Shown piece by piece: positions 57,710 through 64,000 of a stretch of DNA of 64,000 nucleotides (positions are counted from its first letter, which is position 1; each line of letters opens with the position of its first letter). The stretch is taken from the NCBI GenBank assembly GCA_016710325.1, contig JADJXK010000001.1:62001-126000 (forward strand), given 5' to 3'. A program made the position numbers and the translations under genes. This DNA is from Candidatus Leptofilum proximum. Its GTDB lineage: Bacteria; Chloroflexota; Anaerolineae; Promineifilales; Promineifilaceae. The notes under the pieces were generated by a model. That model ran no database searches. It was given only the letters and a program-made list of their open reading frames with translations, and was not told the DNA's origin.

Positions 57710-59389
57710 ATGACAGATAATGGTCGCGAAATTGATTCGCTTCTAGATGCCATTTCGCAGGCGACTTTGAAAATTACGCAGTATGGAAACCTGCGCGAAA
57801 CGCTGCAGCGAATTGTAGATTCGGCCCGAGAATTACTCGCAGCAAACTATGCCGTTTTGGCGACCTTTCAACAGGATCATTTATCGCCAAATTTCATCTT
57901 TTCAGGCATTGATCCGGAAACGGCCGAATCCATCGCCCATTTGCCAGAAGGTATTGGCTTGCTGGGCGCCCTTTCCTCTGATCGTGAGACCATTCGCATT
58001 CGCCACCTGGCAGAGCATCCCAAGTTCACCGGCTTCCCCCCAGGCCACCCCCCGATGAACAGCTTTCTTGGTATGCCTATCGAGCAAAATGGGCAGGTTT
58101 ACGGCCGTATCTACCTTGCTGACAAACTCGGTGACCAACCGTTTGACCAGACGGATGAACAGCTGCTGCGTCTGTTTGCCGCCCATGCGGGCGTAGCCAT
58201 CCAAAATGCCCAACTTGTGGAGACGAATCGGGAAGATCAGCGTCAGCTGGAGCAGCGGACCCGCCAACTGGCCGCCCTGGATAAAGCGACGATGGCCATC
58301 TCCGGTGAGCTGACGCTGGACAAGGTGCTGCAGCAAATTGTTGATGCGGCGCGGGACCTGGCTGAAGCGCAGTATGCCGCCCTCGGCGTGCCAAACAGCC
58401 AGGGTTTGTTGGAAACCTTCATCGACAGCGGTATGCCGGAACAAGAGGCGGTCCTGATTCCCCACTTGCCCAAAGGGCACGGGCTGCTGGGCGCGATCAT
58501 CAAAGAACGCCGCACCATTCGCATTCCCCGCATTGGCGACGACCCACGTTCGGTTGGCTTCCCAGCAGGCCACCCGCCGATGGTGCCGTTCCTGGGTGTG
58601 CCGGTTGTCGCCGGTGGCGAGGTGATGGGTAATCTCTATCTCACCAACAAGATAGGCGCCGATGAATTTACGCAGATGGACCAGGACCTGGTGGAGCTGT
58701 TGGCAGCACATGCGGCCGTTGCTATTCAAAATGCGCGACTTTACGAGCAAGTCGGCCGTCTGGCCATCGTCGAAGAGCGGACGCGCATCGGCATGGATCT
58801 GCACGACGGCATCATCCAATCCATTTTTGCCGTAGGGCTGACGCTGGAATCCACCAAGCTGTCTTTGCCCAACAACCCCGAAGACGCCGACAACCTGCTT
58901 TCCCACGCCATTGAAGGGCTAAATGCCACCATTCGCGACATTCGTAACTTTATTTTGGATTTACGGCCGCATCGTTTTCAGGGAAACCTGGAACAGGGCT
59001 TGGGGCGGCTGGTACGCGAGTTTCAGGCCAATACCATGGTAGCCGTTTCTCTTTCGGCGCAGCCAGAAGCCCTTACAGTTCTGTCTGCCTCCGTGGCCCG
59101 CTCACTCTTTTTAACAACCCAGGAAGCATTGGCCAACATTGCCCGCCACGCGCAGGCCACCCAGGTCATCGTTTCCATTGAGCAGCAGGACAACAACATC
59201 ATCCTACGCATTTCTGATGATGGTCACGGTTTTGATATGGCCTCAAAAAACTACTCGATTGGGCATGGTCTGGCCAACATGCGGGCCCGTGCCAAAGATT
59301 TAAACGGCACGTTTAAGATTGTTTCAGCGCCGGGGCAGGGCACAACCATAAAACTGGAAGTTCCCATTAAGAAGGGATCGCCAGCGTAG
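57710..59389 (+). CDS. DosS/DevS-like sensor histidine kinase with two GAF domains
   Basis: A 559-residue cytosolic kinase. The two tandem GAF domains are at about residues 28-170 and 200-355. Each carries a FP(P/A)GHPPM and (S/V)FLG(M/V)P motif (FPPGHPPMNSFLGMPI and FPAGHPPMVPFLGVPV) typical of Mycobacterium DosS/DosT, whose first GAF binds heme and senses O2, NO or redox. The HisKA_3 site is ERTRIGMDLHDGIIQSIFAV and the ATPase domain has TTQEALANIARHAQATQVIV and ISDDGHGFD. Whether heme binds cannot be told from sequence. Paired with the response regulator upstream. Confidence 0.93.
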   Translation: MTDNGREIDSLLDAISQATLKITQYGNLRETLQRIVDSARELLAANYAVLATFQQDHLSPNFIFSGIDPETAESIAHLPEGIGLLGALSSDRETIRIRHLAEHPKFTGFPPGHPPMNSFLGMPIEQNGQVYGRIYLADKLGDQPFDQTDEQLLRLFAAHAGVAIQNAQLVETNREDQRQLEQRTRQLAALDKATMAISGELTLDKVLQQIVDAARDLAEAQYAALGVPNSQGLLETFIDSGMPEQEAVLIPHLPKGHGLLGAIIKERRTIRIPRIGDDPRSVGFPAGHPPMVPFLGVPVVAGGEVMGNLYLTNKIGADEFTQMDQDLVELLAAHAAVAIQNARLYEQVGRLAIVEERTRIGMDLHDGIIQSIFAVGLTLESTKLSLPNNPEDADNLLSHAIEGLNATIRDIRNFILDLRPHRFQGNLEQGLGRLVREFQANTMVAVSLSAQPEALTVLSASVARSLFLTTQEALANIARHAQATQVIVSIEQQDNNIILRISDDGHGFDMASKNYSIGHGLANMRARAKDLNGTFKIVSAPGQGTTIKLEVPIKKGSPA

Positions 59390-59431
59390 AAGAGTGGTTG
59401 GATTGTTGTTGCAGGGGAGCTGGAGCGTTGG

Positions 59432-59860
59432 CTAACCAGGTACAACATCTTCTGCCAAAGCCTTGGCCGCGTAATCTAAGAAGTCTGTCACGGTAATAAT
59501 GCCTACCACCGTGTCGTTTTCCAGCACAGGTAAGCCACCAAATTTATAGATGCTCAGCATTTCAGCGGCGCGGTAAGCGGGGGTGTTGGGCGTTACTGTG
59601 ATGGGGTTGGGGGTCATGCAGCTTTCGGCCGTTACGTTGTCTAGCAGCTCTTCATCTTGCCAACGGCCGTGCAGCACCACCGGCGAATTCATCACCAGGC
59701 GCACATCCCGATCGGTGATGATGCCTACCAGTTTGCCATTGTCCAGCACAGGCAGTTGACGACACCCTTCAGTTTTCATGACCCCGATCACAGTGCGCAT
59801 GGGTGTATTGGGTGCTACGCTGCTGGGGATCACAGTCATTAAATCATTCACGGTAATCAT
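59432..59860 (-). CDS. CBS-pair domain protein
   Basis: A 142-residue protein of two CBS motifs: VNDLMTVIPSSVAPNTPMRT with GKLVGIITDRDVRLVM, and CMTPNPITVTPNTPAYRAAE with VVGIITVTDFLDYAAKAL. CBS pairs bind adenosine nucleotides and regulate enzymes or transporters; as a stand-alone protein its partner is unknown. The start at 59860 (MITVNDLMTV) follows CAGGAGCGCAAA. A second CBS protein is at 63008. Confidence 0.9.
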   Translation of the reverse strand: MITVNDLMTVIPSSVAPNTPMRTVIGVMKTEGCRQLPVLDNGKLVGIITDRDVRLVMNSPVVLHGRWQDEELLDNVTAESCMTPNPITVTPNTPAYRAAEMLSIYKFGGLPVLENDTVVGIITVTDFLDYAAKALAEDVVPG

Positions 59861-60181
59861 TTTGCGCTCCTGCTGTTGGTTGACCACTGGGCTAATTCCT
59901 ATTTTGCAGTGTAATGTATTGCTCTGGGGGGAACGCATGGCAAATGTCATGAATGGCAGATGACTTTCTTCGGCAGAAAATAGACCTGAAAATCAATAAA
60001 ATACAGGGAAGATTTGCGGGTCTCTGAGCATTCGTTTTTTGGTTAGCACGCAAATGGATAGCAAAATTATGTTTACTAAAATGACGTTTTGTCCCTGTTT
60101 GGGTGACAAATGTCACTGGCTACTGCGATTGTGGAATCTTATCCTTTTGCCTGCTATGGATAAGTAGGCTCTATTGATGAA
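59861..60181. other. Divergent spacer
   Basis: A 321-base region between the CBS gene and the receiver-like gene. AT-rich stretches around 59990-60070 are compatible with promoters, but no convincing promoter, RNA or repeat was recognised. Confidence 0.4.
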
Positions 60182-60595
60182 ATGCTTGGCTTAATGGAAC
60201 AAATTCGCCTCATCATTATTGATCAACACAAAGGTGTGCGCAATGCGTTAAGAGTTCGGCTGCACTCAACGCCGAACATTGCCATTGTAGGCACCGTTGA
60301 TGCTGAAGAAGCCTGGAAGCTGGCACAAACAGATCTGCGGCCAGATGTGGCGTTGTTGGGTCTCACTGGCCACAACGATGAACTGAGCTTTGTGGTTGAT
60401 CTGGTAAAACTATTGGCAGCGGGGGGAACGGCCGTATTGGCCCTGACTTCTTACATTGATGATTTAGCTCGGGAAATGGTCTTGCAAGCTGGCGCCAGCG
60501 ACTACCGCCTGAAAAATATTAACACCCCCGAACTGCTGGCAGAAATAGAAATGCTGGCTGATGCCCAACGTCGTGAGCAGATCGACAACCCCTAG
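60182..60595 (+). CDS. Stand-alone receiver-like protein lacking the phosphoacceptor Asp
   Basis: A 137-residue CheY-like fold. Strand 1 is RLIIIDQHKGVRNALRVRL (one acidic pocket residue, Asp, kept). At strand 3, where DxxMP is expected, the sequence is DVALLGLTGHNDE, with Gly in place of the phosphorylated Asp. The later ALTSYIDD and DYRLKNI retain Thr/Ser and Lys positions. It is therefore a pseudo-receiver, probably acting by protein contact. Two start ATGs are possible (60182 and 60194). It converges with the dihydroorotate dehydrogenase-like gene and shares four bases with it. Confidence 0.8.
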   Translation: MLGLMEQIRLIIIDQHKGVRNALRVRLHSTPNIAIVGTVDAEEAWKLAQTDLRPDVALLGLTGHNDELSFVVDLVKLLAAGGTAVLALTSYIDDLAREMVLQAGASDYRLKNINTPELLAEIEMLADAQRREQIDNP

Positions 60596-61599
60596 TCGGG
60601 ACTTTCTCCTTCCAAAGATTTAAGCACATTCATATAGTTGGCTCGTTCAAATGCTGCCGGATCGGCCACGCGCTGTTGGTTCATTGTTCCCTGGATGGCT
60701 GATACGCTTTTTTCACCGTGATCCTCCAGCCATTGGGTCAGTTCGGCCAAAATGTGTTTGATATGCTCAATGCCGTGTTTTAGCAAGACGGAGGCAACGG
60801 CCGTTGCCTTCGCGCCAGCCATTAAACTTTTCACGATATCTGTGCCCTGTTCTACCCCACCGGTTACCGCCAGATCGGCTTTCACCAGGCTGGCCAGGAT
60901 GGCCGCCCAGCGCAGCCGCAAGCGTAGTTCGCCCCTGGAACTCAGGTCCAGGCTGGGCACAACTTCCCGGGTTTCCAGGTCGATATCTGGCTGGTAGAAG
61001 CGGTTGAACAGCACCAGGCCATCGACACCGGTGGCGTCTAGCTGGGTGGCCATGTTGGCAAAGGCACTAAAATAAGGGCTGAGTTTTACCGCCACGGGGA
61101 TTGTTACGGCCGTTTTCACATCACGTACCAGGTGCAGATACATCTCTTCTACTTCCTGGCTGCTGATATTCGGCCGTGTGGCGAGGTAGTAAATATTTAA
61201 CTCCAGGGCATCGGCTCCTGCGGCCTCAATCAACCGACTATACTGCACCCAGCCCCCGCTGTAGTAACCATTTAAGCTGGCAATAACGGGAATGGAGACC
61301 GCCTTCTTGGCCTGGTAAATGTGCGCCAGATACCCGTTTGCCCCCCGGTTGTAGCCTTTCATTTCCGGCAAGTGCTGCAGCGCATCGGGCAGCGTTTGCT
61401 GGTTCAATGGCGTCACTTTGTCCACGCCCATGCCTTGTAGTTCAATTTGCTCTTCAAATAATGAAGGCAGCACTACCGCAGCCGCGCCTGCGACTTCCAT
61501 TCTTTGCAAGTTGTCAATATAAGCGGTTAGGGGGGACGCCGAAACAATCAAGGGGTTTTTGAGCAGGAGCCCCAAGTATTTTGTACTTAAATCAGTCAT
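60592..61599 (-). CDS. Dihydroorotate dehydrogenase-like protein
   Basis: A 335-residue TIM-barrel flavoprotein of the DHODH-like type. Family markers: LSTKYLGLLLKNPLIVSASP, YLAHIYQAKKAVSIPVIASL and NGYYSGGW, GADALELNIYYLATRPNISS, IPVAVKLSPYFSAFANMATQ, VDGLVLFNRFYQPDIDLETR and VTGGVEQGTDIVKSLMAGAK for FMN phosphate binding. This subgroup is shorter in the active-site loop than true PyrD and often occurs beside pyruvate:ferredoxin oxidoreductase genes; a role in pyrimidine synthesis is not certain. Confidence 0.88.
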   Translation of the reverse strand: MTDLSTKYLGLLLKNPLIVSASPLTAYIDNLQRMEVAGAAAVVLPSLFEEQIELQGMGVDKVTPLNQQTLPDALQHLPEMKGYNRGANGYLAHIYQAKKAVSIPVIASLNGYYSGGWVQYSRLIEAAGADALELNIYYLATRPNISSQEVEEMYLHLVRDVKTAVTIPVAVKLSPYFSAFANMATQLDATGVDGLVLFNRFYQPDIDLETREVVPSLDLSSRGELRLRLRWAAILASLVKADLAVTGGVEQGTDIVKSLMAGAKATAVASVLLKHGIEHIKHILAELTQWLEDHGEKSVSAIQGTMNQQRVADPAAFERANYMNVLKSLEGESPD

Positions 61600-61861
61600 T
61601 CACTTCTCCATTCCCTGAAACCAAGATGACAAATCATAGCTGATTTATAAAAAAATCACCACCGGTGACAGTTGTCTAAATGAATTATTACAACTTACAC
61701 TCGTGCGGTAGAATCTTCTCTGTAAACTGCTAAAATTGCGCGCAGCCAAATCACAGATAGAAGAAAACTTTCAACGGTTGGCTTAAAAAGTGCCAATTTG
61801 TGGTAACCATAAGTCAAAAACCTTATATTTTTACACAACAGATCAAAGAGGTGAAGAAGCA
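61600..61861. other. Divergent spacer
   Basis: A 262-base AT-rich region between the divergent DHODH-like and DsbA-family genes. It must hold both promoters; I recognised none of consensus quality and no RNA or repeat. Confidence 0.4.
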
Positions 61862-62551
61862 ATGACAAAAAGAGCAAAAAGCCGCCGTACTGCCAAAGGC
61901 CAAACAAATTGGATGTTCATCGGCGGTATTATCCTGGGTGGTATTATCATTTTTGCTGGGCTGATTGCCCTGGCTTTTCGTGAGCCGACACGAGCAAGCC
62001 TGCTGGCATACTGCAATAATAACCCAGGCAACTGCATGGTGATCGGCAGTGAAGATGCCGATGTAGCCGTGGTCGAGGTATCTGATTACGGCTGCTCGCA
62101 TTGCCGCGATTTTAATCTGGAAACAGGCCCCATTTTGGAGACGCAGTATATTGATACCAATCAGGTGAAATGGGTTGTTGTACCCTTTGCCCTGCAAAGC
62201 CAGACCGGTGGGTTTCCTACCATGCCCTCGGCTGTAGCAGCGATGTGTGCCAATGAACAGGGAGCTTTTGCTGATTTTCACGAGAGGCTGTTCGAGTTAC
62301 AAAGTACTGAGCTGTTTAATACTGAAGCAGGATTTATGCAGGTGGCTGAGACTTTAGATATGGACACCGATGTTTTTGCCAGCTGCCTGGAAAATAATTC
62401 ATACGCGGATCGCATTCTGGAAAATATCACCATGGCCCAGCAGGCGGGAATTAACTCTACCCCCAGCTTTTTTATTGATGGTGATTTGATGGCGGGAAAT
62501 CAGCCGATTGCCGTGTTCCAACAGCGCCTTGATTCTCTGCTGGATTCCTGA
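61862..62551 (+). CDS. Membrane-anchored DsbA-family thiol oxidoreductase
   Basis: A 229-residue protein. A basic N-terminus and one membrane helix (FIGGIILGGIIIFAGLIALA) anchor it with the catalytic domain outside. The thioredoxin-like active site is YGCSHCRDF (CSHC), and the cis-proline loop is AGINSTPSFFIDGD. Extra cysteines (YCNNNPGNC) lie just after the helix. It would oxidise or isomerise disulfides of exported proteins. The next gene encodes VKOR, which can reoxidise DsbA-like partners using quinone, so the two form a disulfide-formation pair. Confidence 0.93.
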   Translation: MTKRAKSRRTAKGQTNWMFIGGIILGGIIIFAGLIALAFREPTRASLLAYCNNNPGNCMVIGSEDADVAVVEVSDYGCSHCRDFNLETGPILETQYIDTNQVKWVVVPFALQSQTGGFPTMPSAVAAMCANEQGAFADFHERLFELQSTELFNTEAGFMQVAETLDMDTDVFASCLENNSYADRILENITMAQQAGINSTPSFFIDGDLMAGNQPIAVFQQRLDSLLDS

Positions 62552-62556
62552 TAGTT

Positions 62557-63018
62557 ATGAAACAAGAATGGCAATTGCGCCTTATCCAATTGTTGTCTGT
62601 GCCGGGAATGCTGTTGGCCTTTTACCTGTATCTGTTTCATGAAGGGGTGCTGGTACTTGGTTGTAAGGTGGGCAGCTGGTTTGACTGTGGCCAGGTAAGT
62701 GGTCCCGGTGCGCCGTATGCTTCCATTGGCCCAGTCCCGGTGGCCTTTATTGGCCTTACCGGTTATGCAGTGATCTTTATGTTAGCCTGGCTGCGTGATT
62801 GGGATTTCCCACTAATGGATTATCTGCCAGAGTTTATGGTGGCTGTCACCGGTTTTGCTCTTTTGTTTTCACTGGGGCTAACGGCCTTAGAATTTTTTGT
62901 CATTGAGGCATTTTGCCAATATTGTGTAGTTTCGGCCGTTTTAGTAGTTATCTTGTTTGGCTTGTCGCTCAGTTATTTACGGAGTGCCAATGCGGAGGGG
63001 GCAGAAGATGCGTCTTGA
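62557..63018 (+). CDS. Vitamin K epoxide reductase (VKOR) family protein
   Basis: A 153-residue membrane protein with four helices. The loop cysteines are in LGCKVGSWFDCGQVSGPGAP (Cys pair), with the conserved Ser/Pro of YASIGPVPVAFIG, and the active-site CxxC is EAFCQYCVVSA in the last helix. Bacterial VKORs pass electrons from DsbA-like proteins to quinone. It begins 6 bases after the DsbA stop. Its stop overlaps the following CBS gene. Confidence 0.95.
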   Translation: MKQEWQLRLIQLLSVPGMLLAFYLYLFHEGVLVLGCKVGSWFDCGQVSGPGAPYASIGPVPVAFIGLTGYAVIFMLAWLRDWDFPLMDYLPEFMVAVTGFALLFSLGLTALEFFVIEAFCQYCVVSAVLVVILFGLSLSYLRSANAEGAEDAS

Positions 63019-63478
63019 ACTGGTAAAGGATTGGATGAGCCGTGAGGTGATTACGGCCGTTCCCTCCATGGGTCTCTTAGATGCCGATGCCTTAATGCGG
63101 GAAAACAAAATTCGTCGGCTGCCTGTGGTGGAAAACGGCCGTCTGGTGGGCATCGTAACCTTTGGCGATGTGCGTGGGGCACGGCCATCTGCTGCTACCT
63201 CGTTGAGCACGTGGGAGATGAACTACTTGTTGGCCAACCTTAAGCTGGGGGAGATCATGACCCGGCAGCCGCAAACGGTTTCGCCAGAGGCCACCATTGG
63301 CGAGGCGGCCAGCCTCATGCTGAGCCACCGCATCAGTGGCCTGCCGGTGGTGGATGGCAGCGGCCAGTTAGTGGGCATCATCACCGAATCCGATATTTTC
63401 CGCATGGTGGCCCACCAGTGGCGGCAAATGATGGAAGAGGAATCCCCGAAACCGTATAAACATTACGACAAAGAGTAA
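63008..63478 (+). CDS. CBS-pair domain protein
   Basis: A 156-residue protein of two CBS domains: LVKDWMSREVITAVPSMGLL with GRLVGIVTFGDVRG, and LGEIMTRQPQTVSPEATIGE with GQLVGIITESDIFRMVAHQW. The ATG at 63008 overlaps the VKOR stop and has GGAGGGGG six bases upstream. Coupling with VKOR suggests co-expression rather than direct function. Nucleotide ligand and partner unknown. Confidence 0.9.
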   Translation: MRLELVKDWMSREVITAVPSMGLLDADALMRENKIRRLPVVENGRLVGIVTFGDVRGARPSAATSLSTWEMNYLLANLKLGEIMTRQPQTVSPEATIGEAASLMLSHRISGLPVVDGSGQLVGIITESDIFRMVAHQWRQMMEEESPKPYKHYDKE

Positions 63479-63490
63479 ACCTTAGGCGCG

Positions 63491-63736
63491 TTAATGAATG
63501 TACGAACGACTTGTTACTGAATCTCACGCAAAGACGCAAAGTTTTTCCTGTGCGCCTTTGCGTGAGGAAATCAATTCACCGGACAGGTCGTTCGTGAACT
63601 CCCAGTTAATGGGTCTACGAACAAGTTGTCATTAAATTTCACGCCAAGTCGCAAAGACGCAAATTTTTCCCCTTTACCCTTTGCGTCTTTGCGTGAGTAA
63701 ATTGCTTTGCCTGACAAGTTGTTTGTGCACCCCCAG
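63491..63736. repeat. Two tandem palindromic repeat units
   Basis: Unit 1 (63491-63605) and unit 2 (63606-63736) share the order TTAATG, CTACGAAC-type end, ACTTGT, a CACGCAAAGACGCAAAG...CTTTGCGTGAG central hairpin, and a closing GACA(A/G)GT(C/T)GTT(C/T)GTG that is the complement of the beginning. They are diverged copies of one self-complementary element, between the CBS gene and tRNA-Pro. Confidence 0.75.
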
Positions 63737-63796
63737 TTAATCTGGTGGTTGACTCAGCCGATCAGCGAAAGTATACTAGTTCGTCGTTAACAAGTG

Positions 63797-63870
63797 CGGG
63801 GCGTAGCTCAGCTTGGTAGAGCGCTCGGTTTGGGTCCGAGAGGTCGTCGGTTCGAATCCGGCCGCCCCGA
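63797..63870 (+). tRNA. tRNA-Pro (anticodon TGG)
   Basis: A 74-base tRNA with acceptor stem CGGGGCG/CGCCCCG, D-arm GCTC...GAGC, anticodon stem CTCGG/CCGAG around TTTGGGT (anticodon TGG, reading CCA and related proline codons), and T-arm with GGTTCGAATCC. The discriminator base is A. CCA is not encoded. Confidence 0.95.
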
Positions 63871-63876
63871 CTAGAC

Positions 63877-63934
63877 GGTGATCAGTAAGCCGTAATCGGT
63901 TTATCCAACCGACTACCGATTACCGACCACCGAC
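63877..63934. repeat. CGGTAATCGG-family palindromic repeat
   Basis: GGTGATCAGTAAGCCGTAAT and CGGTTT are partly complementary to ACCGACTACCGATTACCGAC. It sits between the two tRNA genes; same family as 1764-1846 and 7587-7650. Confidence 0.6.
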
Positions 63935-63936
63935 AC

Positions 63937-64000
63937 GCGGCAGTGGTGTAGGGGTAACACAATAGCCTTCCAAGCTCTTGTCACGGGTTCGAATCCCGTC
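63937..64000 (+). tRNA. tRNA-Gly (anticodon TCC), truncated by window end
   Basis: Acceptor 5' strand GCGGCAG, D-arm GTGT-AGGGGTA-ACAC, anticodon loop CTTCCAA giving TCC, and the first part of the T-arm GGGTTCGAATCCC are visible. The 3' acceptor strand lies beyond the window. Confidence 0.88.

Noticed and set aside
63797..64000. Integration of a mobile island at the tRNA genes
   Set aside because: No integrase or att-like duplication is visible in the window next to them.

Overview
The window is a GC-rich bacterial chromosome segment that carries dnaA, glmS and two tRNA genes. Gene content suggests an aerobic or facultatively aerobic member of the Chloroflexota, probably Anaerolineae-like. 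That assignment is an inference from the mix of a B-type heme-copper oxidase, a luciferase-like (F420-type) oxidoreductase, DosS-like GAF kinases, an XdhD-like molybdenum hydroxylase, many PRC-barrel and TolB-like proteins, and large numbers of palindromic intergenic repeats. The most pervasive DNA feature is the 8-bp palindrome ACGGCCGT, which recurs every few hundred bases in genes and spacers alike and reads as TAV, (D/N)GR or RP in proteins.

Layout. 1-9.6 kb: 5' part of an RND efflux permease with its MarR regulator and operator, glmS with a long leader, a PRC-barrel lipoprotein, a DEAD-box helicase, a DUF302 protein, and dnaA with an AT-rich upstream region. 10.4-17 kb: DtxR-type metal regulator, rmlC, PRC-barrel protein, S9 peptidase, HAD phosphatase, FkbM methyltransferase. 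17-24.4 kb: a triplicated-repeat lipoprotein, then a probable iron-linked surface cluster (imelysin, a 38-residue cysteine-containing protein, di-heme oxidoreductase, second imelysin, HTTM membrane protein). 24.5-32.3 kb: RRM protein, MeaB, non-pyrrolysine MttB homologue, Gfo/Idh oxidoreductase, a REP-flanked RAYT transposase, TolB-like propeller, decayed MFS gene, DUF2255, luciferase-like oxidoreductase and a MerR regulator with a classic 19-bp-spacer promoter.

32.4-41.9 kb is a respiratory island: small membrane protein, CuA subunit II, heme-copper subunit I lacking the usual cross-linked tyrosine (hence possibly a nitric oxide reductase), TauE/SafE-like protein, CcoI-like copper P-type ATPase, and a large fusion of cytochrome b, two [4Fe-4S] ferredoxin modules and an MvhD-like domain. 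DUF3565, Crp/Fnr and DUF1858 genes follow. 42-47.7 kb: RNase II/R family enzyme, a membrane protein, a NarL-type two-component pair with a likely leaderless kinase mRNA, and a YggT-like protein.

47.8-51.2 kb is an accessory island. Its main gene encodes an effector-associated domain, a TIR domain, an Hsp70 substrate-binding domain and a J-less DnaJ body in one chain. Base composition shifts sharply inside this gene, and a 136-bp MITE has inserted at its 3' end, cutting off the last 28 residues. A second copy of the same MITE lies at 40.5 kb. BrnT-like toxin, antitoxin, DUF4926 and DUF2283 genes follow. 51.2-64 kb: XdhD-like hydroxylase whose ferredoxin domain has lost its cluster ligands, Ser/Thr kinase, methylmalonate-semialdehyde dehydrogenase, DosR/DosS-like pair, CBS proteins, a pseudo-receiver, a dihydroorotate dehydrogenase-like protein, a DsbA-VKOR disulfide module, tandem palindromic repeats, tRNA-Pro and a truncated tRNA-Gly.
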